From the NCBI GenBank assembly GCA_964407665.1, contig CAYOWK010000049.1:1-28430 (forward strand): 28,430 bases of DNA, written 5' to 3'. Below are positions 22,637 through 28,430 of this stretch, one piece after another. Within the stretch, counting starts at the first letter, position 1, and every line of letters starts with the position of its first letter. The stretch is from CAYOWK01 sp964407665 (lineage in GTDB: Bacteria; Pseudomonadota; Alphaproteobacteria; Caulobacterales; Hyphomonadaceae). Under the pieces are notes generated by a model. That model was not told the DNA's origin. It did no database searches and was given only the letters and a program-made list of their open reading frames with translations. A program made the position numbers and the translations under genes.

Positions 22637-23260
22637 ATGGGCGGGAATTCGTTGAGCCAGATTTCCATCGATCCGTCGACCTCGCGGCCTGCCGCGTCTC
22701 GCGGACTTGTCCCGGAATTCATGCGCTGGCTTTCCATCGCCTACCTGCAGATCGGCGGATGGAAGATGGCCGGCGACTGGCCTGCGGTCGAGAAGATGGT
22801 TCTCGTGGCGGCGCCGCACACGTCCAACTGGGACGGCCTCAACATGCTGGCGGCCGCCGCCTATTACCGGATCAAGCTCAAGTGGATGGGCAAGAAGAGC
22901 CTGACGCAGGGGCCGCTCGGCTGGCTGATGGTTTGGCTGGGCTGCATCCCCATTGATCGCTCGCGCGAGAACGATGTCGTCAGGACGATGAGCGACCAGT
23001 TCGGCGCCGTCGATCGGCTGGTGCTGGCCATTCCGCCCGAAGGGACGCGCAGCCGGGTACGGGAGTGGAAGACAGGCTTCTATCACATCGCGCGGGCCGC
23101 CAACGTGCCCATCGTCCTGAGCGTGCTCGACTACGGCACGAAGACCATGAGCATTGCGGCCGTGGTTCACCCGACCGGCGACTACGAGGCTGATCTGGCG
23201 ATTATCCAGGCCTACTACGCCACGGCGGTGGGCAAGAAGCCGAGGCAGTTCGGTATCTGA
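22637..23260 (+). CDS. 1-acyl-sn-glycerol-3-phosphate acyltransferase-like protein
   Basis: 207 residues. The PlsC-fold motifs are present: the catalytic HX4D as H61-D66 in APHTSNWD, and PPEGTRS at 133-139 for phosphate/acyl acceptor binding. GCIPIDRS (102-109) is a third block. Such enzymes acylate lysophosphatidate or related lysolipids at the membrane; this short cytosolic-faced form belongs to a divergent subgroup, so the exact acceptor is not certain. The start is uncertain: ATG 22637 has only GCGGGT upstream, the conserved part begins near FMRWLSIAYLQIGGWKM (28 onward), and ATG 22721 is possible. It converges with the GH13 gene, their stops 21 nt apart. Confidence 0.85.
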   Translation: MGGNSLSQISIDPSTSRPAASRGLVPEFMRWLSIAYLQIGGWKMAGDWPAVEKMVLVAAPHTSNWDGLNMLAAAAYYRIKLKWMGKKSLTQGPLGWLMVWLGCIPIDRSRENDVVRTMSDQFGAVDRLVLAIPPEGTRSRVREWKTGFYHIARAANVPIVLSVLDYGTKTMSIAAVVHPTGDYEADLAIIQAYYATAVGKKPRQFGI

Positions 23261-23281
23261 CCGACCTGACCTGCGCCGCCG

Positions 23282-24886
23282 CTACCACTCGCCCTGCACC
23301 CAGAGCCAGCCGAAGGGCGGGAGTTCGGCGGTTGCGAAGGTGGTTTCGTCGACGGTGGCGAAGCCGAGCGTGCGGACTTCGCCGCCATTCTTCGCCTTCG
23401 GCATCTCGATGTCGAAGGTGGTGTCCGAGAAGTTGAAGATGCAGCGCACCTTCTGCGGCCAGGACGTGCGCTCGATCACCAGCAGATTGTCCTGCGCCAG
23501 CAGGACCTTCAGCGCGCCGGTCTTCAGGGCGGCGCTCTCGCGGCGCATCTCCATCAGCATGCGCGTGATGACGAGAGGTCCCTCGCCCGCCTTCTCCTGT
23601 GTGGCGGCGGACAAGGCGAGTTGCGTCTTGTCGACGGGCAACCAGGGCTTGCCCTTCGTGAAGCCGCCCTTTGCATCGGCCGCCCACGGCATGGGCGTGC
23701 GGCAGCCGTCGCGGCCCTTGAAGGCGGGCCAGCCGGCGATGCCCCACGGGTCCTGCAGCTGGTCGAACGGGACGTCGCCTTCGGGCAGGCCCAGCTCCTC
23801 GCCCTGATACATGAAGATCGTGCCGCGCAGGCTGAGAAGCAGCGCGAGGAACAGCAGCGCCGCCTGCGGCTGGGGCGCGCCGATTGTGTCGCCCCAGCGC
23901 GTCGCGACGCGGGCGACGTCGTGGTTGGAGAAGGCCCAGCCCGGCCAGCCGTCGTCTACGCCTTCCCCCCACTGCGTGACGACCTGGGCGAAGCGGCGGA
24001 CGCCCGGCCAGTCCTTGAGGAAGTCGAAGGCGTAGGCCGTGTGAAGGCGGTCCTTGCCGCGCGTGTAGTCGGCCATCAGCTCGTGCGAGCCGGGCGCGAG
24101 TTCGCCCACCGTCATGCGGGCGCCGTAGCTGTCCATCACCTCGCGCAGGCGCTTCAGGAAATCGAGCGTCTCGGGCTGGTTGGAGTTGAACTGGTGGATC
24201 TGCATGTCGCGCGGCAGCACGGGAGAGGGATTATCCGAGGGCGGATTGTCCCGCAGCTGAGCTTCGTGGATGTAGTAGTTCGCCACGTCGAGCCGGAAGC
24301 CGTCGACGCCCTTGTCGAGCCAGAACTTCGCGATCTCCAGCATCGCATCCTGCACGGCGGGGCAATGGAAGTTGAGGTCCGGCTGGCTGGGCAGGAAATT
24401 GTGGAGGTAGTACTGGCGGCGCGCCGGCTCCCACGTCCAGGCGGGACCGCCGAACCAGGCCTGCCAGTTGTTGGGGGGCGAGCCGCCGGGCTTCGGGTCA
24501 GCCCAGACGTACCAGTCGGCCTTCGGGTTTGTCCGGCTCTGGCGGCTCTCCCTGAACCAGGCGTGCTGGTCGGCGGAGTGCGACCAGACCTGATCGATGA
24601 TGACCTTGAGGCCGCGCGCGTGGGCTGCGCGCATCAGGGCGTCGAAGTCGTTCATGGAGCCGAATAGCGGATCGATGGCGCGGTAGTCGGAGACGTCGTA
24701 GCCGAAGTCCTTCATCGGGCTCTTGAAGAAGGGCGAGATCCAGATGCCGTCCACGCCGAGCGACTTCACGTGATTGAGCCGGTCGGTGATCCCCTTCAGG
24801 TCGCCGACGCCGTCGCCATCCGTGTCCATGAAGGAGCGCGGGTAGATCTGGTAGATCACCGCGCCGCGCCACCAGTCGTTGGTCAT
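23282..24886 (-). CDS. Alpha-glucosidase, GH13 family
   Basis: 534 residues from the ATG at 24886, with AAGGGCAG upstream. The GH13 (beta/alpha)8 barrel opens with WWRGAVIYQIYPRSFMDTDG (5-24), and the Asp-rich loop DTDGDGVGDL resembles the calcium site of the oligo-1,6-glucosidase subfamily. Catalytic residues are D200 (GFRLDVAN, nucleophile), E262 (VGELAPG, acid/base) and D323 (FSNHD, transition-state stabiliser). Conserved region I reads DQVWSH (98-103) with Ser in place of the usual Asn, as in some proteobacterial alpha-glucosidases. A C-terminal beta domain covers about 450-534. No signal peptide is visible, so it probably acts in the cytoplasm on imported maltose-type oligosaccharides or sucrose. 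No transporter or regulator for sugars is adjacent. Confidence 0.92.
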   Translation of the reverse strand: MTNDWWRGAVIYQIYPRSFMDTDGDGVGDLKGITDRLNHVKSLGVDGIWISPFFKSPMKDFGYDVSDYRAIDPLFGSMNDFDALMRAAHARGLKVIIDQVWSHSADQHAWFRESRQSRTNPKADWYVWADPKPGGSPPNNWQAWFGGPAWTWEPARRQYYLHNFLPSQPDLNFHCPAVQDAMLEIAKFWLDKGVDGFRLDVANYYIHEAQLRDNPPSDNPSPVLPRDMQIHQFNSNQPETLDFLKRLREVMDSYGARMTVGELAPGSHELMADYTRGKDRLHTAYAFDFLKDWPGVRRFAQVVTQWGEGVDDGWPGWAFSNHDVARVATRWGDTIGAPQPQAALLFLALLLSLRGTIFMYQGEELGLPEGDVPFDQLQDPWGIAGWPAFKGRDGCRTPMPWAADAKGGFTKGKPWLPVDKTQLALSAATQEKAGEGPLVITRMLMEMRRESAALKTGALKVLLAQDNLLVIERTSWPQKVRCIFNFSDTTFDIEMPKAKNGGEVRTLGFATVDETTFATAELPPFGWLWVQGEW

Positions 24887-24972
24887 GTGTCTGCCCTTGC
24901 CGGTTCGTCCGGCGAAGTCGGAGGTTCTGTCATTCGGGACGAAGTTCAATCTTATTCTGTGGCGCTGCGGCT

Positions 24973-25115
24973 GTCATTCCGGAAGCCGCCCCCGGGACCG
25001 GCCTTTAGCCGGCCCGAGGACAGGCTAGGCGGCTATGCGGAATCCAGAGAGAATCAGGGCGCGGCCAGAATTCTGGAATCCGGGTCGGCGGGCCTTCGGC
25101 CCTTGCCCGAATGAC
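24973..25115. repeat. Palindromic MITE/REP-like element with GTCATTC ends
   Basis: The 143-nt stretch begins GTCATTCCGG (24973-24982) and ends CCCGAATGAC (25106-25115), near-perfect terminal inverted repeats. Inside are the hairpin CCGGCCTTTAGCCGG, the palindrome CCAGAATTCTGG and paired GGAATCC/GAATCC blocks. It carries no supported gene. Placement between the divergent GH13 and acyltransferase-3 genes is typical of small non-autonomous or REP-type elements. Confidence 0.7.
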
Positions 25116-25259
25116 ATTCACAGACGCCGCTCCCGCCCCACGGCATGCCGCTTGCTTTTCCCCCATGAGGCGAGACTTCCGGGGCGTACATACGCGCTCA
25201 GGTGTCTCATTAAGACATACCAAGGGCCCTGCATCGTGGGAACTGGAAGCCAGATCGGG

Positions 25260-26324
25260 ATGAACAGCCACGCCACCCGCGTGGCCAGTCCCCGCGTGGC
25301 CAGTCCCCGCGTGGATTGGGTCGATGTGGCCAAGGGCGCGTGCATCATCCTGGTGGTGATGTTCCACACGGTTAACCACTATGTCGAAGCGACGGGGTCG
25401 GCCGGCTGGATGCAGGCCATTGTCGACTTCTCGAAGCCGTTCAGGATGCCCGACTTCTTCCTGATCTCCGGCCTGTTCCTGTCGCGCACGATCAACGCGC
25501 CGCTGCCGCAATACATCGACCGGAAGGTCGTCCACTTCGCGTACTTCTACCTGCTCTGGCTGGGGATCACGCTGGCTCTCACGGACCTCGATGTCCTGCG
25601 CGCCGATCCGGCGGCGTGGGCGTCTCTCTATGTCTCCAACATCATCCAGCCGGTTGGCGTGCTGTGGTTCGCGCACATGCTGGCCGTGTTCTTCATCGCC
25701 GCCCGGCTGCTGCGCCATGCGCCGCAGTGGGCCGTCATCCTGAGCGCCGTTGCTCTGCAGGTTGCGCATCAGGGCGGGTGGATCGACACGCCGTCCTACA
25801 TCGCCAACCGGTTCATGGAGTACTTTGGCTACTTCTTCATCGGGTACGCCGCCCACCGGCTGGTGTTCGATTTCGCCGAGGGCGTCCGCGCCAACCGCCT
25901 CGCCAGCCTCAGCGCGCTGGGCGCCTGGTTCATCGCCAACCTTCTCATGACATCGTCGGACCTTGCCCACCTGCCCGTCGCCGGCTTCGTCACGGGGCTT
26001 GTCGGGGCCCTGGCCATCGTCGCCATGGCCAGCCTTGTCACCGACAGCCGCTGGGCCGCCCTGCTGCGCTATTGCGGGAAGCACTCCATCGTCATCTACC
26101 TGACCTTCTTCTTCCCGATGACGATCCTTATCCGCGCCATCACGTCACGCGAGCTGATCGCCGATGCAGGGATCGCCTGCGCCGTCATCATCGCGCTCTC
26201 GGTTCTGGCGCCGCTTGCCTTCCACTGGGCCATCAGGCGCACGCCGCTGATCGCGCTGTACCAACGGCCTGACCTTTTCCGCCTCAACACCGGATCCATG
26301 AGGCTCGCAGAACGCGCAGCCTGA
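25260..26324 (+). CDS. Acyltransferase 3 family membrane protein
   Basis: 354 residues from the ATG at 25260, with GGAAG about 10 nt upstream; the upstream in-frame extension runs back into the palindromic element and is rejected. WVDVAKGACIILVVMFHT near residues 22-39 is the opening of the family, with the conserved catalytic His, followed by about ten membrane helices (for example VLWFAHMLAVFFIAARLL, YFGYFFIGYAAHRLVF, FVTGLVGALAIVAMASLV). RMPDFFLISGLFLSRTI (64-80) is the second family block. Members transfer acyl groups to periplasmic glycans, lipopolysaccharide or other cell-surface molecules; the acceptor here is unknown. It is monocistronic and ends at the hairpin/terminator pair 26382-26475. 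Confidence 0.88.
   Translation: MNSHATRVASPRVASPRVDWVDVAKGACIILVVMFHTVNHYVEATGSAGWMQAIVDFSKPFRMPDFFLISGLFLSRTINAPLPQYIDRKVVHFAYFYLLWLGITLALTDLDVLRADPAAWASLYVSNIIQPVGVLWFAHMLAVFFIAARLLRHAPQWAVILSAVALQVAHQGGWIDTPSYIANRFMEYFGYFFIGYAAHRLVFDFAEGVRANRLASLSALGAWFIANLLMTSSDLAHLPVAGFVTGLVGALAIVAMASLVTDSRWAALLRYCGKHSIVIYLTFFFPMTILIRAITSRELIADAGIACAVIIALSVLAPLAFHWAIRRTPLIALYQRPDLFRLNTGSMRLAERAA
25278..25307 (+). repeat. 15-nt tandem repeat (two copies plus partial third) in acyltransferase start
   Basis: CGCGTGGCCAGTCCC is repeated exactly at 25278-25292 and 25293-25307, with CGCGTGG starting a third. It encodes RVASPRVASPRVD just before the first membrane helix. The unit length is a multiple of three, so slippage would add or remove five residues without breaking the frame. 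Confidence 0.85.
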
Positions 26325-26381
26325 CTTCGCCTACTCTCTCCTCTGCTCGCGGGACTCCCTGCCTGACTGGAGACGGATTCA

Positions 26382-26410
26382 CGGCTTCGGCGGTCTCGCC
26401 GCCAAAGCCG
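26382..26410. repeat. Strong hairpin upstream of terminator
   Basis: CGGCTT (26382-26387) pairs with AAGCCG (26405-26410) and GGCGG (26389-26393) with CCGCC (26399-26403), separated by one C/A mismatch, with a 5-nt loop. No T-run follows, so it is not a classical terminator. It lies 57 nt after the acyltransferase stop and may block exonucleases or assist the next hairpin. Confidence 0.65.
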
Positions 26411-26434
26411 ATCCGGCTCCCCGGGAACACCCCA

Positions 26435-26475
26435 AGAGAAAGGCCCGCCGCTTTCGCGACGGGCCTTCTTTTTGT
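26435..26475 (+). terminator. Rho-independent terminator, first of two identical copies
   Basis: AAGGCCCG (26440-26447) pairs with CGGGCCTT (26460-26467), with an inner CGC/GCG extension, then CTTTTTG. It ends the acyltransferase-3 gene; on the minus strand the tail TTTCTCTT lets it also act for the convergent EF-hand gene. A 36-nt stretch (26435-26470) is identical to 26928-26963. Confidence 0.88.
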
Positions 26476-26493
26476 GTGCGGTCTGGTCGTAGC

Positions 26494-26778
26494 TCAGCCG
26501 GGTCGCTGGATGGGCGGCGTGGCCAGAAACTCGGCCTTCGTCACTGCTCCCTTGCCGGTGGGGTCGATGCGCGCCCACATCGTGTCGCCGCGGCCCTTCG
26601 CGAGCGCCGGGAGCATGTCGACGAACTCGGCCTTGGACATCTTGCCGTCCTTGTCCTTGTCGGCGGCGTCGAAACGCGCTGCGCGCTCTTCCGGCGTCGG
26701 CGGGCTGCCCTGGGCGATGGCCGGAGCCGCAAGCGCACAAGTCAGCGCGGCGACGGCAAGACACTTCATGATCTTCAT
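26494..26778 (-). CDS. Small secreted EF-hand protein
   Basis: 94 residues from the ATG at 26778; ATG 26793 would add five residues. A signal peptide (KIMKCLAVAALTCALAAPAIA, cleavage near AIA-Q23) sends it to the periplasm. The first EF-hand loop is canonical, D40-E51 (D40, D42, D44, G45, S48, E51). The second, D72-E83, is degenerate, lacking acidic side chains at loop positions 3 and 5, so it may bind calcium weakly or not at all. A role in Ca2+ binding or sensing is inferred; no partner is apparent nearby. It converges with the acyltransferase gene, and both its ends are bracketed by the duplicated terminator hairpin. Confidence 0.85.
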   Translation of the reverse strand: MKIMKCLAVAALTCALAAPAIAQGSPPTPEERAARFDAADKDKDGKMSKAEFVDMLPALAKGRGDTMWARIDPTGKGAVTKAEFLATPPIQRPG

Positions 26779-26927
26779 GGTTCCAGTCTCCATTGTCCCG
26801 ATCCTCCCCGGACACGCCTTCAATACAGGAATCGGGGGCGTCAGGCACGCCTGCGCGCGCGCACAGAGCCGTCAGATTTGTATCAGGGTGTATCCGCAGC
26901 CGTGGGTTGCCGCAGCGGTTCCGGCGC

Positions 26928-26963
26928 AGAGAAAGGCCCGCCGCTTTCGCGACGGGCCTTCTT
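26928..26963 (-). terminator. Rho-independent terminator of lon, second identical copy
   Basis: AAGGCCCG (26933-26940) pairs with CGGGCCTT (26953-26960) with the same inner sequence as the first copy. On the minus strand it is followed by TTTCTCT and lies 22 nt after the lon stop. Its 36 nt are identical to 26435-26470. Confidence 0.85.
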
Positions 26964-26984
26964 CATTCTGAGGCCAGCTGACCG

Positions 26985-28430
26985 CTAGTGCGGGAGCTGG
27001 GCTTCCGGGCCGCCCGTGCCGCCGGGCTTGGGGCCCAGCGAGGCGCGGTGTTCGGCGTCGTCTGTCGCGCTCCAGGTGACCGGCGTCAGCGGACGGACGA
27101 GGGCCCGCGCCAGCACCTGATCGATGGTCGAGACCGGGATGATGGTCAGGGCATCCTTCACGCGATCGGGGATTTCCGAGAGGTCCTTCTCGTTCTCCTC
27201 GGGGATCAGCACCGTCTTGATGCCGCCGCGCAGGGCCGCGAGCAGTTTCTCCTTGAGGCCGCCGATGGGCAGCACCCGTCCGCGCAGAGTGATCTCGCCG
27301 GTCATGGCGACATCCTTGCGGACCGGATTGCCCGTCAGCAGCGACACGATAGCCGTGGTCATCGTGATGCCGGCCGAGGGGCCGTCCTTGGGCGTGGCGC
27401 CTTCCGGCACGTGGACGTGAATGTCCGTCGTGTCGAACACAGGCGGCCGGATGCCGAACAGGACCGAGCGCGACCGCACGAGGCTTTGCGCCGCCGAGAT
27501 CGACTCCTTCATCACCTCTTTCAGGTTGCCGGTGACGATCATGCGGCCACGGCCGGGCATCTGCGCGGCTTCGATGGTCAGGAGGTCGCCGCCAGCTTCC
27601 GTCCAGGCGAGGCCCGTGACGATGCCGACCTGATCCTCGCGGTCCGCCATGCCGTACCGGTACTTCCGGACGCCAGCGTACTTGCCGAGGTTTTCAGCGT
27701 CGATCACCACCTTGTCGGACTTCTTGAGCTCGATCTCGCGAACCGACTTGCGGGCAAGACGGGCGAGTTCGCGCTCGAGGCTCCGCACGCCGCTTTCGCG
27801 GGTGTAGTAGCGGACCAGATCGCGGATGGCGCTGTCTTCCACCGTCCACTCGCCTTCCCTCAGCGAGTGGTTCTCGGTGATCTTCGGCATCAGGTGACGC
27901 TTGGCGATCTCGAGCTTCTCGTCCTCGGTGTAGCCTTCAATGCGGATGATCTCCATCCGGTCCAGCAGGGGCTGGGGCATGTTCAGCGAGTTGGCCGTGG
28001 TGATGAACATCACGTCCGACAGATCGTAGTCGACCTCAAGGTAATGGTCGTTGAACGTCTGGTTCTGCTCGGGGTCGAGCACCTCCAGCAGGGCCGACGA
28101 CGGATCGCCGCGATAGTCCATGCCCAGCTTGTCGATCTCGTCGAGCAGGAAGAGCGGATTGCCCGTCTTGGCCTTCTTCATCGACTGGACGATGCGGCCT
28201 GGCATGGAGCCGATGTAGGTCCGGCGGTGACCGCGGATCTCGGCCTCGTCACGCACGCCGCCCAGAGACACGCGCACGAAGTCGCGGCCCGTGGCCTTGG
28301 CGATGGACTTGCCGAGCGAGGTCTTGCCGACGCCCGGAGGACCGACGAGGCAGAGGATCGGGCCGCGCACCTTGTCGGCGCGCGTCTGGACCGCGAGGTG
28401 CTCGAGGATGCGCTCCTTGACCTTCTCGAG
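26985..28430 (-). CDS. lon: ATP-dependent Lon protease, C-terminal part (cut by window edge)
   Basis: 481 residues are visible; the N-terminal substrate-binding part lies beyond the right edge, and the frame stays open to the last base (LEKVKERILEHLAVQTRADK precedes the visible AAA+ core). The AAA+ module has Walker A GPPGVGKTS and Walker B LFLLDEIDK with the pore-loop segment YIGSMPGRI. The protease domain has the catalytic Ser in PKDGPSAG and the Lys in LKEKLLAA, forming the Ser-Lys dyad. Lon degrades misfolded and regulatory proteins in the cytoplasm. The C-terminus carries a short Gly/Pro-rich tail (GPKPGGTGGPEAQLPH). The terminator at 26928-26963 follows. I cannot see the promoter, so heat-shock control cannot be assessed. 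Confidence 0.96.
   Translation of the reverse strand, partial: LEKVKERILEHLAVQTRADKVRGPILCLVGPPGVGKTSLGKSIAKATGRDFVRVSLGGVRDEAEIRGHRRTYIGSMPGRIVQSMKKAKTGNPLFLLDEIDKLGMDYRGDPSSALLEVLDPEQNQTFNDHYLEVDYDLSDVMFITTANSLNMPQPLLDRMEIIRIEGYTEDEKLEIAKRHLMPKITENHSLREGEWTVEDSAIRDLVRYYTRESGVRSLERELARLARKSVREIELKKSDKVVIDAENLGKYAGVRKYRYGMADREDQVGIVTGLAWTEAGGDLLTIEAAQMPGRGRMIVTGNLKEVMKESISAAQSLVRSRSVLFGIRPPVFDTTDIHVHVPEGATPKDGPSAGITMTTAIVSLLTGNPVRKDVAMTGEITLRGRVLPIGGLKEKLLAALRGGIKTVLIPEENEKDLSEIPDRVKDALTIIPVSTIDQVLARALVRPLTPVTWSATDDAEHRASLGPKPGGTGGPEAQLPH

Overview
The window is a high-GC, densely coded chromosomal segment of an alphaproteobacterium. An affiliation near Hyphomonadaceae/Caulobacterales is inferred from the overall style: an OmpA protein with a very long proline linker, an MsbA-like exporter and abundant palindromic dispersed repeats. 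I recognise 27 protein-coding genes, one of them (lon) cut by the right edge. I see no tRNA, rRNA, CRISPR array, prophage or insertion sequence.

Layout. Positions 1-444 hold one copy of a hairpin-rich composite repeat, and its inverted partner lies at 21740-22158. Between them come, in order: a CorC/HlyC-type CBS membrane protein (-), a small secreted protein (+), the translationally coupled queuosine-precursor pair queC-queE (-), a lone LuxI-type autoinducer synthase (+), an OmpA porin-like protein (-), an EthA-like Baeyer-Villiger monooxygenase followed by a VIT/CCC1 metal transporter (+), and then an unbroken run of 13 minus-strand genes from 19589 down to 8858. That run reads SDR dehydrogenase, moaE, moaB, a DUF6438-like lipoprotein, an aldo/keto reductase, a short PspA-like coiled coil, a YqiJ-like protein, a YqiK-like flotillin, moaA, moaD, metY, a YaiI-type protein and a TIR-domain protein. 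An ABC exporter (+) precedes the second composite repeat. After it lie a lysophospholipid acyltransferase-like gene (+), a GH13 alpha-glucosidase (-), a palindromic MITE/REP-like element, an acyltransferase-3 membrane protein (+), an EF-hand protein (-) bracketed by two identical terminator hairpins, and lon (-).

How the genes work together. The clearest modules are molybdenum cofactor synthesis (moaE-moaB and moaA-moaD, two blocks on one strand about 4.8 kb apart), 7-deazaguanine synthesis (queC-queE), and a membrane-integrity operon (PspA-like, YqiJ-like, flotillin). The rest is mostly ordinary housekeeping and envelope biology.

What stands out. The two inverted composite repeats share near-identical blocks separated by diverged segments, and several diverged segments still fold into hairpins, two of them capped by GNRA-type loops with compensatory stem changes. 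This suggests selection on structure, either a structured RNA or a structured DNA repeat, rather than on the short reading frames that cross it. Other points are the orphan luxI with a long C-terminal extension and a palindrome placed like a lux box, the 25-residue proline run in OmpA, and the TIR protein with a C-terminal PEGA-like module.
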